This document shows, piece by piece, positions 51,498-60,572 of a stretch of 64,000 nucleotides of DNA; the first letter of the stretch is position 1; every line of letters begins with the position of its first letter. Below the pieces are notes generated by a model. It had not been told where the DNA came from, did no database searches, and worked only from the letters and a program-made list of their open reading frames with translations. The translations under genes were made by a program, and so were the position numbers. This DNA comes from JAIBBD01 sp041390685 (GTDB taxonomy: Bacteria; Chloroflexota; Dehalococcoidia; UBA2979): positions 558,001 to 622,000 of the forward strand of contig JAWKPL010000001.1 in NCBI GenBank assembly GCA_041390685.1. The letters are read 5' to 3'.

Positions 51498-53777
51498 TTG
51501 GTCGCTACGGACAAACCATACACGACGATCGGAACGCGGCCGGTGCGGCCGGACGGCGCGGACAAGGTCACGGGTCGGGCGCAGTACGGCGCGGACATCT
51601 CGTTGCCGGGGATGCTGTTCGGGCGCGTGAAGCGCAGCCCGCACGCGCACGCGCACATCAAGAAGATCGACGTGTCGAGGGCGCTGGCGCTGCCCGGTGT
51701 GAAGGCGGTGATCACGAACGCCGACTTCCCGGCGGCGGAGGACGTGATCGAGGACCTGGGCGAGAGCGCGACGAACCTGAAGTGGCTGCTCGACAACATC
51801 CTGGCCTCAGACAAGGCGCTGTATCAGGGGCATGCGATCGCGGCGGTGGCGGCGACGGACCCGCACGTCGCTGAGGACGCGCTGCAGCTGATCGAGGTTG
51901 AGTACGAGTTGCTGCCGCCGGTGATGAACGTGCGCGACGCCATGCTGGAGTCGGCGCCGCTGCTGCACCCGGACATGCGTACGGTGAAGATGCTGGCGCG
52001 CTTCGTGCCGGGCCCGGAGCGGGGCGACCGGCCGACGAACATCGCGAGCACGCTGCAGTTCAAGAACGGGGACGTGGAGCAGGGATTCGCGGAGTCGGAC
52101 ATCATCCTCGAGCGGGAGTTCGAGACGACGATGACGCACCAGGGATACATCGAGCCGCAGAACGGGACTGCGTTCTGGAATTCGGACGATGAGCTGACCG
52201 TGTGGACGAGTACGCAGGGCGCGTTCTCGGTGCGGGACCAGACGGCCAAGATCGTGAAGCTGCCGGTGTCCAAGGTGCGCGTGGTGCCGATGGAGATCGG
52301 CGGCGGGTTCGGGGGGAAGATCCCCGTGTACCTGGAGCCGCTGGCGGCGATCCTGTCCCGGCAGACGGGGCGTCCCGTGAAGATGAGCATGAACCGCGAG
52401 GAGGTGTTCGAGGGGACGGGGCCGACCTCGGGGGCGTACCTGCGCGTGAAGCTCGGTGCGAAGCGCGACGGGACGTTCATGGCCTCGGAGGCGTTCCTGG
52501 CCTACGAAGGCGGGGCGTATCCGGGATCGCCGGCGGGCGGTGGTGCGGTCTGCATCTGGGGGCCGTACGACATCCCGAACATCCTGGTGGACGCGCTGGA
52601 CGTGGTGGTGAACAAGCCGAAGGTGGCGGCGTACCGGGCGCCGGGCGCGCCCGCCTCGGAGTATGCGTTCGAGTCGCTGGTGGACGAGCTCGCGGAGATG
52701 CTCGACATGGACCCGATGGACCTGCGTCTGAAGAACGCGGCCACGGAGGGGACGCGGCGCACGGACGGCACGGTGTTCGGGGTGATCGGCAACATCGAGA
52801 CGATGGAAGCCGTGAAGAACAGCGACCACTACCGTTCCGAGATGCAGGGCAAGCACCGCGGGCGCGGCGTGGCCATGGGCTACTGGGGCAACGCGGGGAT
52901 GGAGTCCTCGGCGTACGCGTCGGTGGTCGCGGACGGCACGGTGGCGCTGGTGATTGGCGCGACGGACATCGGTGGCAGCCGGGCTTCGCACGCGATGCAG
53001 ATGGCGGAGACGCTGGGCATCCCGTACGAGGACGTGAAGCCGAAGGTGGTAGACACGGACTCGGTCGGGTACACGGGCGTGACCGGCGGGAGCCGGACGA
53101 CGTTCGCGGGCGGCTGGGCCGTCTATGAGGCGGCGATGGACATTCGCAGCCAGCTCGAAGAGCGGGCGGCGGCGATCTGGGAGGTCGACCGCAACCTCGT
53201 GCGTTACGAGGACGGCGGCGTGAACGGCCCCGACGGGAAGCGGTTCAGCTTCCGGGAGCTGGCGGGGCAGCTGCCGCACACGGGCGGGATGATCCAGGGC
53301 CGGGCGGACATCAACAAGAGCACGCAGGGGCCCTCGTTCGCGGCGCACATCGCGGACGTGGAGGTCGACCCGGAAACGGGCAAGGTGCAGGTGCTGCGGT
53401 ACACGGCGATCCAGGACGTCGGGACGGCTGTGCACCCCTCGTACGTGGAGGGCCAGATCCAGGGCGGCGCGGTGCAGGGCATCGGGATGGCGCTGTCGGA
53501 GGAGTACTTCTACGACGAGCAGGGGCAGATGCGCAACGCGAGCTGGCTCGACTACCGGATGCCGACGACGCTCGACCTGCCGATGATCGAGACCATCCTC
53601 GTGGAGGTCCCGAACCCCGGTCACCCCTACGGGGTACGTGGCGTGGCCGAGGTGCCGATCGTGCCGGCACTGGCGGCCGTAGCGAACGCGATCTACCACG
53701 CAACGGGGCTGCGGATGCGGAAGCTGCCGGCGTCGCCGCGGGCGGTGCTGGAAGAGATGCTGGACAACCCCTCGTAG
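51498..53777 (+). CDS. xanthine dehydrogenase/aldehyde oxidase family molybdopterin-binding (large) subunit, paralogue 2
   Basis: A 759-residue paralogue of the protein at 404-2680, collinear throughout with only small length differences. GGGFGGK is at about 268-274 and the active-site loop GVAE at about 715-718 (E718). The substrate-pocket loop reads AAYRAPGAP, not the CO dehydrogenase AYRCSFR. As with paralogue 1, no FAD or 2Fe-2S subunit gene is adjacent, so electrons must pass through partners encoded elsewhere. TTG start with GGGAGGA upstream. A perfect hairpin follows. Confidence 0.9.
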   Translation: MVATDKPYTTIGTRPVRPDGADKVTGRAQYGADISLPGMLFGRVKRSPHAHAHIKKIDVSRALALPGVKAVITNADFPAAEDVIEDLGESATNLKWLLDNILASDKALYQGHAIAAVAATDPHVAEDALQLIEVEYELLPPVMNVRDAMLESAPLLHPDMRTVKMLARFVPGPERGDRPTNIASTLQFKNGDVEQGFAESDIILEREFETTMTHQGYIEPQNGTAFWNSDDELTVWTSTQGAFSVRDQTAKIVKLPVSKVRVVPMEIGGGFGGKIPVYLEPLAAILSRQTGRPVKMSMNREEVFEGTGPTSGAYLRVKLGAKRDGTFMASEAFLAYEGGAYPGSPAGGGAVCIWGPYDIPNILVDALDVVVNKPKVAAYRAPGAPASEYAFESLVDELAEMLDMDPMDLRLKNAATEGTRRTDGTVFGVIGNIETMEAVKNSDHYRSEMQGKHRGRGVAMGYWGNAGMESSAYASVVADGTVALVIGATDIGGSRASHAMQMAETLGIPYEDVKPKVVDTDSVGYTGVTGGSRTTFAGGWAVYEAAMDIRSQLEERAAAIWEVDRNLVRYEDGGVNGPDGKRFSFRELAGQLPHTGGMIQGRADINKSTQGPSFAAHIADVEVDPETGKVQVLRYTAIQDVGTAVHPSYVEGQIQGGAVQGIGMALSEEYFYDEQGQMRNASWLDYRMPTTLDLPMIETILVEVPNPGHPYGVRGVAEVPIVPALAAVANAIYHATGLRMRKLPASPRAVLEEMLDNPS

Positions 53778-53798
53778 GGCCGCGACTGGAGGGTGAAG

Positions 53799-53832
53799 CG
53801 AAGGCCGAGGAGGGTGACCTCCTCGGCCTTCG
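53799..53832. terminator. bidirectional hairpin terminator
   Basis: CGAAGGCCGAGGAGG and CCTCCTCGGCCTTCG form a perfect 15-bp stem with a GTGA tetraloop, between the convergent hydroxylase and methyltransferase stops. Confidence 0.75.
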
Positions 53833-53845
53833 TCGTCGCGAGCGG

Positions 53846-54925
53846 CTACTTCCTGACCTCGAAGATGAGGTTGAAGGGCGTTTCGGCGGCGCGGCGGAAG
53901 CGGGTGAAGCCGGCTTCCTCGAAGACAGCGCGGGTGGCCGCCTCGCCGGCCTGGGCGCCGAGGGCATACAGCCCGCCCTCGCTTACCGCATGCGGAAGGC
54001 AGACCAAACTCGATGCCGCGTAGTACAGCCGTCCGACGGGGTTGAAGTTGTCCTCGACGCGATCCGAAGCGAAGGGCTCGACGAGCAGGACCGCACCGTC
54101 GGGCGCGAGCGCCCCGTATGCCTGGCGAGCCGCCGCGAGCGGATCACCGAGATCGTGCAGGCAGTCGAAGAAGCAGACCAGGCCGTAGTCGCGGCCAGGG
54201 ATGCCGCCGGCACCGACCACCTCGAAGGACACGTTGTCGAGGTCCCGCTCGCGGGCGAGGCCGCGGGCCGCCTCGACGGAGCCCGAGTGCGTGTCGAAGC
54301 CACGGAACGTGCTCCACGGGAACGCCTCCGCCATGAGGGTGGTGGAGTGACCGTAGCCGCAGCCGATGTCGGCGACGAGGATTCCGGCCTCGAGCAATGG
54401 GACGACGCCGGTCAGCGCCGGCAGCCACTCGGAGACGAGGCTGGCGCGATAGCCGTTGCGATAGAACGTGGCGACTCCCTCGTGGAGACGATGGTCGTGC
54501 TCACTCCACGCGATCCCCTCGTCATTGCGATAGGCCTCGACGAAGCGTTCCTGTTCGCGGAACAACGTGGCGGGGACGTGCCAGGCCGACGGGATGAACA
54601 CGGGGCTGGACTCGTCCGCGAAGACGAGGGCCTGCTCCGGGTTGAGCTCGAAGCAGCCGGTGGCGGAGTCGAAGTCGACGTAGCCGCCGGCGGCCTGGGC
54701 GTACAGCCACTCGCGGACGTAGCGCTCGGGCGCGCCGGCCCGCCGGGCAACCTCGGCGGGAGGCAGGGGGCCCTGATCCCACATGGCCACGTAGAGCCCG
54801 AGGGCATGGCCGACGACGACAGTGGAGCCGCCGTAGGCGGCGGAGATGTCCGAGACAGCGCGTCCGACGAGCGTCTCGAGGCTGGCCTGGTCGACGGGGC
54901 GAGGCCGATGCAGCTGGGTGGTCAT
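53846..54925 (-). CDS. class I SAM-dependent methyltransferase with N-terminal winged-helix domain, paralogue 2
   Basis: A 359-residue homologue of the protein at 16591-17664 with the same architecture: an N-terminal winged helix (about 20-85, RYVREWLYAQAAGG), then the methyltransferase fold with VADIGCGYGHS and FFDCLHDLGDP. ATG 54925 is set by GGAGGATTGCT upstream; the frame continues further left without support. It is divergent from a GlxA-type regulator (about 106 bp gap), a likely controller. Substrate unknown. Confidence 0.88.
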   Translation of the reverse strand: MTTQLHRPRPVDQASLETLVGRAVSDISAAYGGSTVVVGHALGLYVAMWDQGPLPPAEVARRAGAPERYVREWLYAQAAGGYVDFDSATGCFELNPEQALVFADESSPVFIPSAWHVPATLFREQERFVEAYRNDEGIAWSEHDHRLHEGVATFYRNGYRASLVSEWLPALTGVVPLLEAGILVADIGCGYGHSTTLMAEAFPWSTFRGFDTHSGSVEAARGLARERDLDNVSFEVVGAGGIPGRDYGLVCFFDCLHDLGDPLAAARQAYGALAPDGAVLLVEPFASDRVEDNFNPVGRLYYAASSLVCLPHAVSEGGLYALGAQAGEAATRAVFEEAGFTRFRRAAETPFNLIFEVRK

Positions 54926-55031
54926 AGCAATCCTCCAAGTACCGCGCTCCGCCGGTGGGAGCCCTGCACAAGAGGTTCGGGGTTGAGGGGGCCGCCTCGT
55001 AAGGGCGAGAATCGCCAAAAGGAGGCCGTTC

Positions 55032-56069
55032 GTGCCATCGCAGCCGCTGCACGTGAGTCTGATTGCGATTCCGGACGCGATGGCGTCCACGTTGACCGGG
55101 ATCTACGACGCGCTGAGCAGCGTGGAACGGGTCGCGGAGTGGGCCGGAGTCGACCTCGGGGGGCCGCAATTCGAGGTGGAGCTCGTGGGCCTGGAGCGGA
55201 GCGAGGTGACGCTGGCCTCGGGGTTGCCGCTGCAGCCGCATCGCTCGCTGGCGGAGGTGACACGGACCGACCTCGTGGTCGTGCCGTCGCTGCTCGCGCC
55301 GAACGGGGAGTGGGAGCCGGGGCGGTACCCGGCGCTGGTCGAGTGGTGCGTGGAGGCGTACGCGAACGGGGCGGCGCTGTGCTCGGCGTGTTCGGGGTTG
55401 CTGGTGCTCGCGGAGACGGGGCTCTTCGACGGGCACTCGTGCACGGTGCACTTCGGCTACGCGAACGAGTTTCGGCGACGGTTCCCCGCGGTCCCCGTGA
55501 CACCGGAGCGGGTGCTGCTGGTGAGCGGCGAGGGAGAGCGGCTGATTACCTCGGGGGCGGCGACATCGTGGCACGACCTGGCGCTGTACCTAGTGGCGCG
55601 CTACGTGTCGCCGCTCGTGGCGCAGGCGGTAGCGCGGTTCTATGCGTTCCAGATGCACCCGGAGGGGCTTGCGCCGTTCGTCGTGTTCGAGGGACGGACG
55701 GACCACGGTGACTCGGCGATTGAGACAGCGCAGCGGTGGATCGCCGACCATCTGGACGTGCCCGCGCCGGTGGAAGAGATGGCGCAGCGATCGGGACTGA
55801 CGGAGCGCACGTTCAAGCGACGGTTCACGGAAGCGACGGGGCTCGCGCCGATCGCGTACGTGCAGCGACTGCGCGTCGAGCAGGCGAAGCGGATGCTGGA
55901 AGCCGACGATGCCGCCGTCGACGACATCGGTTGGCGGGTGGGGTACGAAGATGCGTCGTCGTTTCGGAGACTGTTCCGCAGGACGGTGGGGCTGACGCCG
56001 TCGGCGTATCGACGGCGGTTTCGGGTGCCGAGCTTCGAGGACGAAACGGGGGCGACCGTGGTGAGGTAG
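55032..56069 (+). CDS. GlxA-family AraC-type transcriptional regulator
   Basis: A 345-residue regulator with an N-terminal DJ-1/PfpI-like domain (nucleophile-elbow-like LCSACSGLLVLAETG near residue 120) and a C-terminal AraC double helix-turn-helix (AQRSGLTERTFKRRF, then VGYEDASSFRRLFRRTVGLTPSAYRRRF). Such proteins sense small metabolites. GTG start with AAAGGAGG upstream. Divergent from the methyltransferase gene. Confidence 0.92.
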   Translation: MPSQPLHVSLIAIPDAMASTLTGIYDALSSVERVAEWAGVDLGGPQFEVELVGLERSEVTLASGLPLQPHRSLAEVTRTDLVVVPSLLAPNGEWEPGRYPALVEWCVEAYANGAALCSACSGLLVLAETGLFDGHSCTVHFGYANEFRRRFPAVPVTPERVLLVSGEGERLITSGAATSWHDLALYLVARYVSPLVAQAVARFYAFQMHPEGLAPFVVFEGRTDHGDSAIETAQRWIADHLDVPAPVEEMAQRSGLTERTFKRRFTEATGLAPIAYVQRLRVEQAKRMLEADDAAVDDIGWRVGYEDASSFRRLFRRTVGLTPSAYRRRFRVPSFEDETGATVVR

Positions 56070-56167
56070 GTCAGCGGCGGATCCACCCGGCGAGCGGATG
56101 CGCGCAGCCGTGGAGCGCGTATGCTCGGGGACGGTCGTACACGCCTTGACGGGTGGAGGGAACGCGG

Positions 56168-57385
56168 GTGGGCGGGGCACGTCTGATCTTCGGGATGGCG
56201 GTGCTGTCGTTGCCGGCGATCGCGCTCCGGCTGACCGGGACACATCTGGGCACGGTAGCTGACACATCGGTGTTCGGACTGGCGATCGTGGCGGCGGCGT
56301 TCCTCCTCGCGTGGGGGGCGGAAGCGGCCGAGGTCGACATCTCGCAGGCGCTGGCGGTGGCGTTCGTGGCACTGATCGCCGTGCTGCCCGAGTACGCGGT
56401 GGACATGACGTTCGCGTGGAAAGCGGGCAACGACCCGGAGTTCGCGCCGTACGCGGTCGCGAACATGACAGGTGGCAACCGGCTGCTCATCGGCGCGGCG
56501 TGGCCGATGGTATTCCTGCTGTTCTGGTGGCGCGCGCGGCGGCACGTGATGCGCCTGGAGCACGGTCATGCGATCGAGATTGCGACGCTGGCGGTGGCGA
56601 CGCTGTATTCGTTCACGATCCCGCTGAAAGGCGAGATCGCGCTGTACGACACGGTGATCCTCGCAGCGCTATTCATCGGGTACGTGTACATCATCGCGCG
56701 GGCACCGACTGAGGAGCCGGAGCTGATCGGGCCGGCGCGGACGATCGGCACGCTGCCGATGTACCAGCGACGGGCGAGCATCGTGATCATGCTCGTCTAC
56801 GCGGCGGGCGCGATCTTCGCCTCGGCGGAGCCGTTTGCGGAGGGTCTGGTGCACAGCGGCGTGCAGCTGGGGATCGACGAGTTCCTGCTGGTGCAGTGGC
56901 TGGCGCCGCTGGCATCGGAGGCGCCGGAGTTCCTGTTCGCGGGGATCCTGGCGAACCGCGGACGAGCCGGGGTGGCGATGGGGGCGCTGCTGTCCTCGAA
57001 GGTGAACCAGTGGACGCTGCTCATCGGTGGTCTACCGCTAGCGTACGCGATCTCGAAGGGGGGCTTCCACGGGCTGCCGCTGGACACGCGGCAGACGGAG
57101 GAGGTGTTCATCACCGCGGCACAGTCGGCGTTCGCGGTGGCGATCCTGGTCAGTCTAAGCATCAACCGGTGGGAGGCGATCCTCCTGTTCACGCTGTTCA
57201 TGATCCAGTTCGTGATCCCGGTGGAATCGATCCGCATGGTGATCGCCGGGATCTACATGGTGCTCGCGATCACGATCCTGATCCGCGAGCGCGCGCACGT
57301 GGTGCACCTGCTGCGGCAGGCGCGGCGGACCATCGCCGGCGACCATACGGAGCTGGCGATGGAGGGCGCGACCGCGGAGCGCTAG
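56168..57385 (+). CDS. CaCA-superfamily cation antiporter (Na+/Ca2+ or Ca2+/H+ exchanger-like)
   Basis: A 405-residue protein with ten to eleven helices and two alpha-repeats: VALIAVLPEYAVDMTFAW with ANMTGGNRLLIG, and PLASEAPEFLFAGILANR with SSKVNQWTLLIG. The conserved glutamates in LPE and APE are the cation ligands of the family. It exports Ca2+ or a similar cation using a Na+ or H+ gradient. I use GTG 56168 with GGAGGG upstream. Its stop shares a CTAG with the stop of the muramidase gene on the other strand. Confidence 0.87.
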   Translation: MGGARLIFGMAVLSLPAIALRLTGTHLGTVADTSVFGLAIVAAAFLLAWGAEAAEVDISQALAVAFVALIAVLPEYAVDMTFAWKAGNDPEFAPYAVANMTGGNRLLIGAAWPMVFLLFWWRARRHVMRLEHGHAIEIATLAVATLYSFTIPLKGEIALYDTVILAALFIGYVYIIARAPTEEPELIGPARTIGTLPMYQRRASIVIMLVYAAGAIFASAEPFAEGLVHSGVQLGIDEFLLVQWLAPLASEAPEFLFAGILANRGRAGVAMGALLSSKVNQWTLLIGGLPLAYAISKGGFHGLPLDTRQTEEVFITAAQSAFAVAILVSLSINRWEAILLFTLFMIQFVIPVESIRMVIAGIYMVLAITILIRERAHVVHLLRQARRTIAGDHTELAMEGATAER

Positions 57386-58893
57386 CGGGGCATCCTGGCC
57401 GCCGGGGGGAGCCGGAGCAACTGGCCCGGGATGAGTTGCGCGTCATTCGCGGCGGCGAGCGCCTCGGCGGTGATGCCATACCTCGAGGCAACCGAGTATA
57501 GCGAGTCACCCTGCAGCACGAGGTGTTCCCGAGCGACCTCGCGAGGCGGGTGGAACTCGCGCGGCTGGCTGGACGGCGGGATACGAAGCACCTGTCCCAC
57601 CTGGATGAAATCCGGGTTCGCAATGCCATTCGCCGCGATGATGGCCTGCATCGAGACACCGAACCGTGCGGCGATACGACTGAGGATGTCCCCCGGCTGG
57701 ACGGTATACGTTTGCTCCGCGGAGCCGCCGTCCTCCGCCGGCGCGGCCGGGGGCGTGGGCGGGGACTCGGGCGCGGGGGATTCCTCGAGTCCGGGGATGC
57801 GCAGGCGCATGCCGACAGGGACGAAATCCGGGTTGGCGATGCCGTTCGCGGCGACGAGCGCGGCGATGGTGGTGCCGAAGCGGGCCGCGATGGCGCCCAG
57901 GCTGTCACCGGGCTGGACGACGTAGATCGCTCCGCCGCCGGATGGAACGGGTGGCGAACCCTGGAGCTGTCCGAAGACGGCGGCGGCTGAACGAATGAGC
58001 CCACCATAGAAGGCCGCCTGTCCGTTGCCGTTGTAGCCGGTCGCGAACGCCTCGTAATTGCGGACACGAAGCGCCTCGAGCATGGGGGACGTGTCGCCGT
58101 GACCGCGGATGAAGTCGAACATGCCGAGGATCTGGTAGCGGATGTCGCTGCTGAAGCGTTCGAACATCTCGTGCACGTTGTCGTAGCCGACGAGTGCATG
58201 GTTGAAGCCCATGATCTGGGCGATGCCCATGCTGATGGAGTAGAGTGCGGCCGCGTCATCGAGGCTACGGGCGAAGTCGAGCACCTCCCACTCGCCGGCC
58301 TGGCTGAGGTGGCAGGGCTCCCAGTCGCCGCCGGGTCGGCAGAAGAGGTGGCCCTGCCAGACGGTGCCGGGATCGAACTGGAAGTGAGCATCGAACTCGG
58401 CGGCGCGCTCGTGACCGAGGAAGCCGCGGAAGAGGTGGTTCTCGAAGCGGATGACCATGCGCCCGTCGGGGCCCGAACCGCGACCGCCGGACTCGGTGTA
58501 CAGCACCGCGACGATCGCGGCGGGGTCGAGGCCAACGGTGCGGCAGAGAGCGTCGAGGAGGCCCCCATAGGCGTTCCAGGTCGCGGCGAGCGCGGCGCCG
58601 AGCTGGCCGAAGCCCGCGGCGTCGAGCCGGCGATCGGGTGGAGCCTCGAGGGAGACGGAGCGCAGTTCGTCGTGCTGCCAGAGGTAGTCAGTGACGAGGC
58701 CGCGGGAGGTAGCGCCCACGGAACGAGCAGCGACCCAGCCACGGCCGAGGTGACATTCGACCTCGTACCAACCGTCGCGGTCGCGAAGGATGTCGACAGC
58801 GATGCCGCGATCGAGCGAGGCGGCAGGTCGTGTGTCGGCGGGTGCGGCGCGCAGCTCGGTAGGGATGATGACGACGGCGGTGCGGGCGGGCAT
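57382..58893 (-). CDS. N-acetylmuramidase-LysM protein (endolysin-like, with SH3-like N-terminus)
   Basis: A 503-residue modular peptidoglycan hydrolase. It has an N-terminal SH3-like domain (about 20-60), a DUF3380-type N-acetylmuramidase domain (about 85-300) with catalytic Glu in AVLYTESGG and RFENHLFRGF, then three LysM domains (about 318-363, 389-433 and 455-496) with repeated PGD and AANGIANPDF segments. No signal peptide or membrane helix is visible, so export would need another route or lysis. AGGAG precedes the ATG. The catalytic domain is best known from phage endolysins, but no phage genes are nearby. Confidence 0.88.
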   Translation of the reverse strand: MPARTAVVIIPTELRAAPADTRPAASLDRGIAVDILRDRDGWYEVECHLGRGWVAARSVGATSRGLVTDYLWQHDELRSVSLEAPPDRRLDAAGFGQLGAALAATWNAYGGLLDALCRTVGLDPAAIVAVLYTESGGRGSGPDGRMVIRFENHLFRGFLGHERAAEFDAHFQFDPGTVWQGHLFCRPGGDWEPCHLSQAGEWEVLDFARSLDDAAALYSISMGIAQIMGFNHALVGYDNVHEMFERFSSDIRYQILGMFDFIRGHGDTSPMLEALRVRNYEAFATGYNGNGQAAFYGGLIRSAAAVFGQLQGSPPVPSGGGAIYVVQPGDSLGAIAARFGTTIAALVAANGIANPDFVPVGMRLRIPGLEESPAPESPPTPPAAPAEDGGSAEQTYTVQPGDILSRIAARFGVSMQAIIAANGIANPDFIQVGQVLRIPPSSQPREFHPPREVAREHLVLQGDSLYSVASRYGITAEALAAANDAQLIPGQLLRLPPAARMPR

Positions 58894-59038
58894 GGTGTGC
58901 TCCTGGTGCGATCCCGATTCGGGCGGTCGATCGGGCGGATATTAACAGCCGCGGCAGGGATCAGGGACGGCGAACTTGCACCTCGGGCGAGGTGGAACGA
59001 GCGGGCAAACGCACAGGGTTTCGTGGGACACTGGTTGC

Positions 59039-59485
59039 ATGGATACACGGATTCTCTACTGCCCTCGAGACGGCGCACGACTGACGGATGAGCGGTTACG
59101 CGGGATTCCGGTGGACCGATGCGAGACCTGCCGGGGATCGTGGCTCGACCCGCACGAGCTGGACCGGCTGGAGGCGACGGCGGCGAACGACGAAGTGCGA
59201 CGCGGCATGGTGACGTACGCCGAACGCCCATCGGAGCTTGCGTGCCCGGTGTGCGCGCGCCCGATGACCGCGTTCAACTATCGGGCGCACAACCTGCAAC
59301 TCGAGACGTGCGCCGAGCACGGATACTGGCTGGACGAGCACGAGGACCGCGCGGTGCTGGACCTGATCCGGGAGCGGCAACGGGGCCTCGGGCGCGTGTC
59401 TTCCGCAGAGGCCGCCTGGGAGGCGACGCGTCGAGGTGGAGGCGGCGGGTTCGGCGACCGGCTGCGGCGGTTCTTCGGCAGATAG
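59039..59485 (+). CDS. zf-TFIIB domain-containing protein
   Basis: A 148-residue protein with two zinc knuckles of zf-TFIIB type (CPRDGARL with VDRCETCRGSWLD, then CPVCARPM with LETCAEHGYWLDEHE) and a basic, Gly-rich C-terminus. Family members are small zinc proteins of unknown function. The ATG at 59039 begins the first knuckle; an earlier in-frame start is possible. Confidence 0.82.
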   Translation: MDTRILYCPRDGARLTDERLRGIPVDRCETCRGSWLDPHELDRLEATAANDEVRRGMVTYAERPSELACPVCARPMTAFNYRAHNLQLETCAEHGYWLDEHEDRAVLDLIRERQRGLGRVSSAEAAWEATRRGGGGGFGDRLRRFFGR

Positions 59486-59682
59486 CCGTTACTCGGGCCG
59501 CGGCTGTGCGGCACGGTCGTGAGCCTTCACGGCAGAACCTCTGAGTCGCGGAATCAGGCACGCGAGTGGTGTCCCGACCCACGGGCCTCCTCGTGCGCTT
59601 AGCACGCGCATTACAACGACAGGGCCAGTTGTTGACCTCTCAGCGTCACGATGGAGATCAGTAGCACCGAAAGGCCGTCATT

Positions 59683-60486
59683 GTGACTGAGAGCGGGTCG
59701 TTCAAGGGGATGCTGTTCGGGCTGGTCGTGATCGTGTCGCTGCTAGCCGGCGGCGCACTGACGTTGACCTTCGCGGACAGCAGCGGCGGTGATGGGGGGG
59801 CAGGGACATCCGCCTCGACGGTGGAGGCAACGGCGACGGACAGCCCCATCGCGATCGCGACGGTCGAGGGGCAAGGACTGCCGGGGCTCGTGGAGCGAGT
59901 ATCGGACTCGGTCGTCACGATCCGGACGGCGGTTGGGACGGGGTTCCGGCAGGGAAGCGGGACCGGCACGGGCGTGGTGCTGAACAGGGACGGTCACATC
60001 GTGACCAACTACCACGTCGTCGAGAACGCGCGAGAGATCACGGTGACCTTCCGGGACGGTACCGTGGCAACAGGCACGGTGGTCGAAAGCGACGAGCGCC
60101 AAGACCTGGCGGTGGTGCAAGTGTCGGTGCCGTCCAACGTGTTGTCACCAGCGACGTTCGCCGATTCGAGCGGCGTGCGTCCGGGCGACCCGGTGTTCGC
60201 CATCGGAAACCCGTTCGGATTGAACTTCACCGTGACCGCTGGGGTAGTGAGCGCGCTCGACCGGTCGTCGCCGTCGGGGACGGGTGGACTGAAGGGGATG
60301 ATCCAGACAGACGCGGCGGTCAATCCCGGCAACTCCGGCGGACCGCTGTTCAACAGCGCGGGCGAGGTGATCGGGATCAACACATCGATCGAGAATCCCT
60401 CGGGAGCGACGGTCTTCGTCGGTGTCGGGTTCGCAATTGCCTCCAACACCGTGCGGGACTTCGCTTCGGAGTTCCTCTCGCGATAG
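59683..60486 (+). CDS. HtrA/DegP-like trypsin-fold serine protease without PDZ domain
   Basis: A 267-residue membrane-anchored protease: an N-terminal helix (about 9-30), a low-complexity linker, and a trypsin-like S1C domain with all three catalytic residues visible, His in VTNYHVV, Asp in RQDLAVV and Ser in NPGNSGGPL. The protein ends right after the protease domain, so no PDZ domain is present, unlike typical HtrA/DegP. It would cut proteins outside the membrane. GTG start. Confidence 0.9.
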   Translation: MTESGSFKGMLFGLVVIVSLLAGGALTLTFADSSGGDGGAGTSASTVEATATDSPIAIATVEGQGLPGLVERVSDSVVTIRTAVGTGFRQGSGTGTGVVLNRDGHIVTNYHVVENAREITVTFRDGTVATGTVVESDERQDLAVVQVSVPSNVLSPATFADSSGVRPGDPVFAIGNPFGLNFTVTAGVVSALDRSSPSGTGGLKGMIQTDAAVNPGNSGGPLFNSAGEVIGINTSIENPSGATVFVGVGFAIASNTVRDFASEFLSR

Positions 60487-60572
60487 CTCACGCGTAGCAG
60501 GCGAACCAGCGTTCGATCCCGAGGAGCGATGGGTGGGACAATCCACTTACTCCTCGGGATCGGATCAGGTTG

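Noticed and set aside
51807..53699. 630-residue antisense frame over the second hydroxylase gene
   Set aside because: Same shadow composition as the antisense frame of the paralogue; nothing conserved as protein.
57270..59231. 653-residue minus-strand frame across the muramidase gene
   Set aside because: It is low-complexity Ser/Pro/Arg sequence in the wrong frame; the LysM/muramidase domains are in the other frame.
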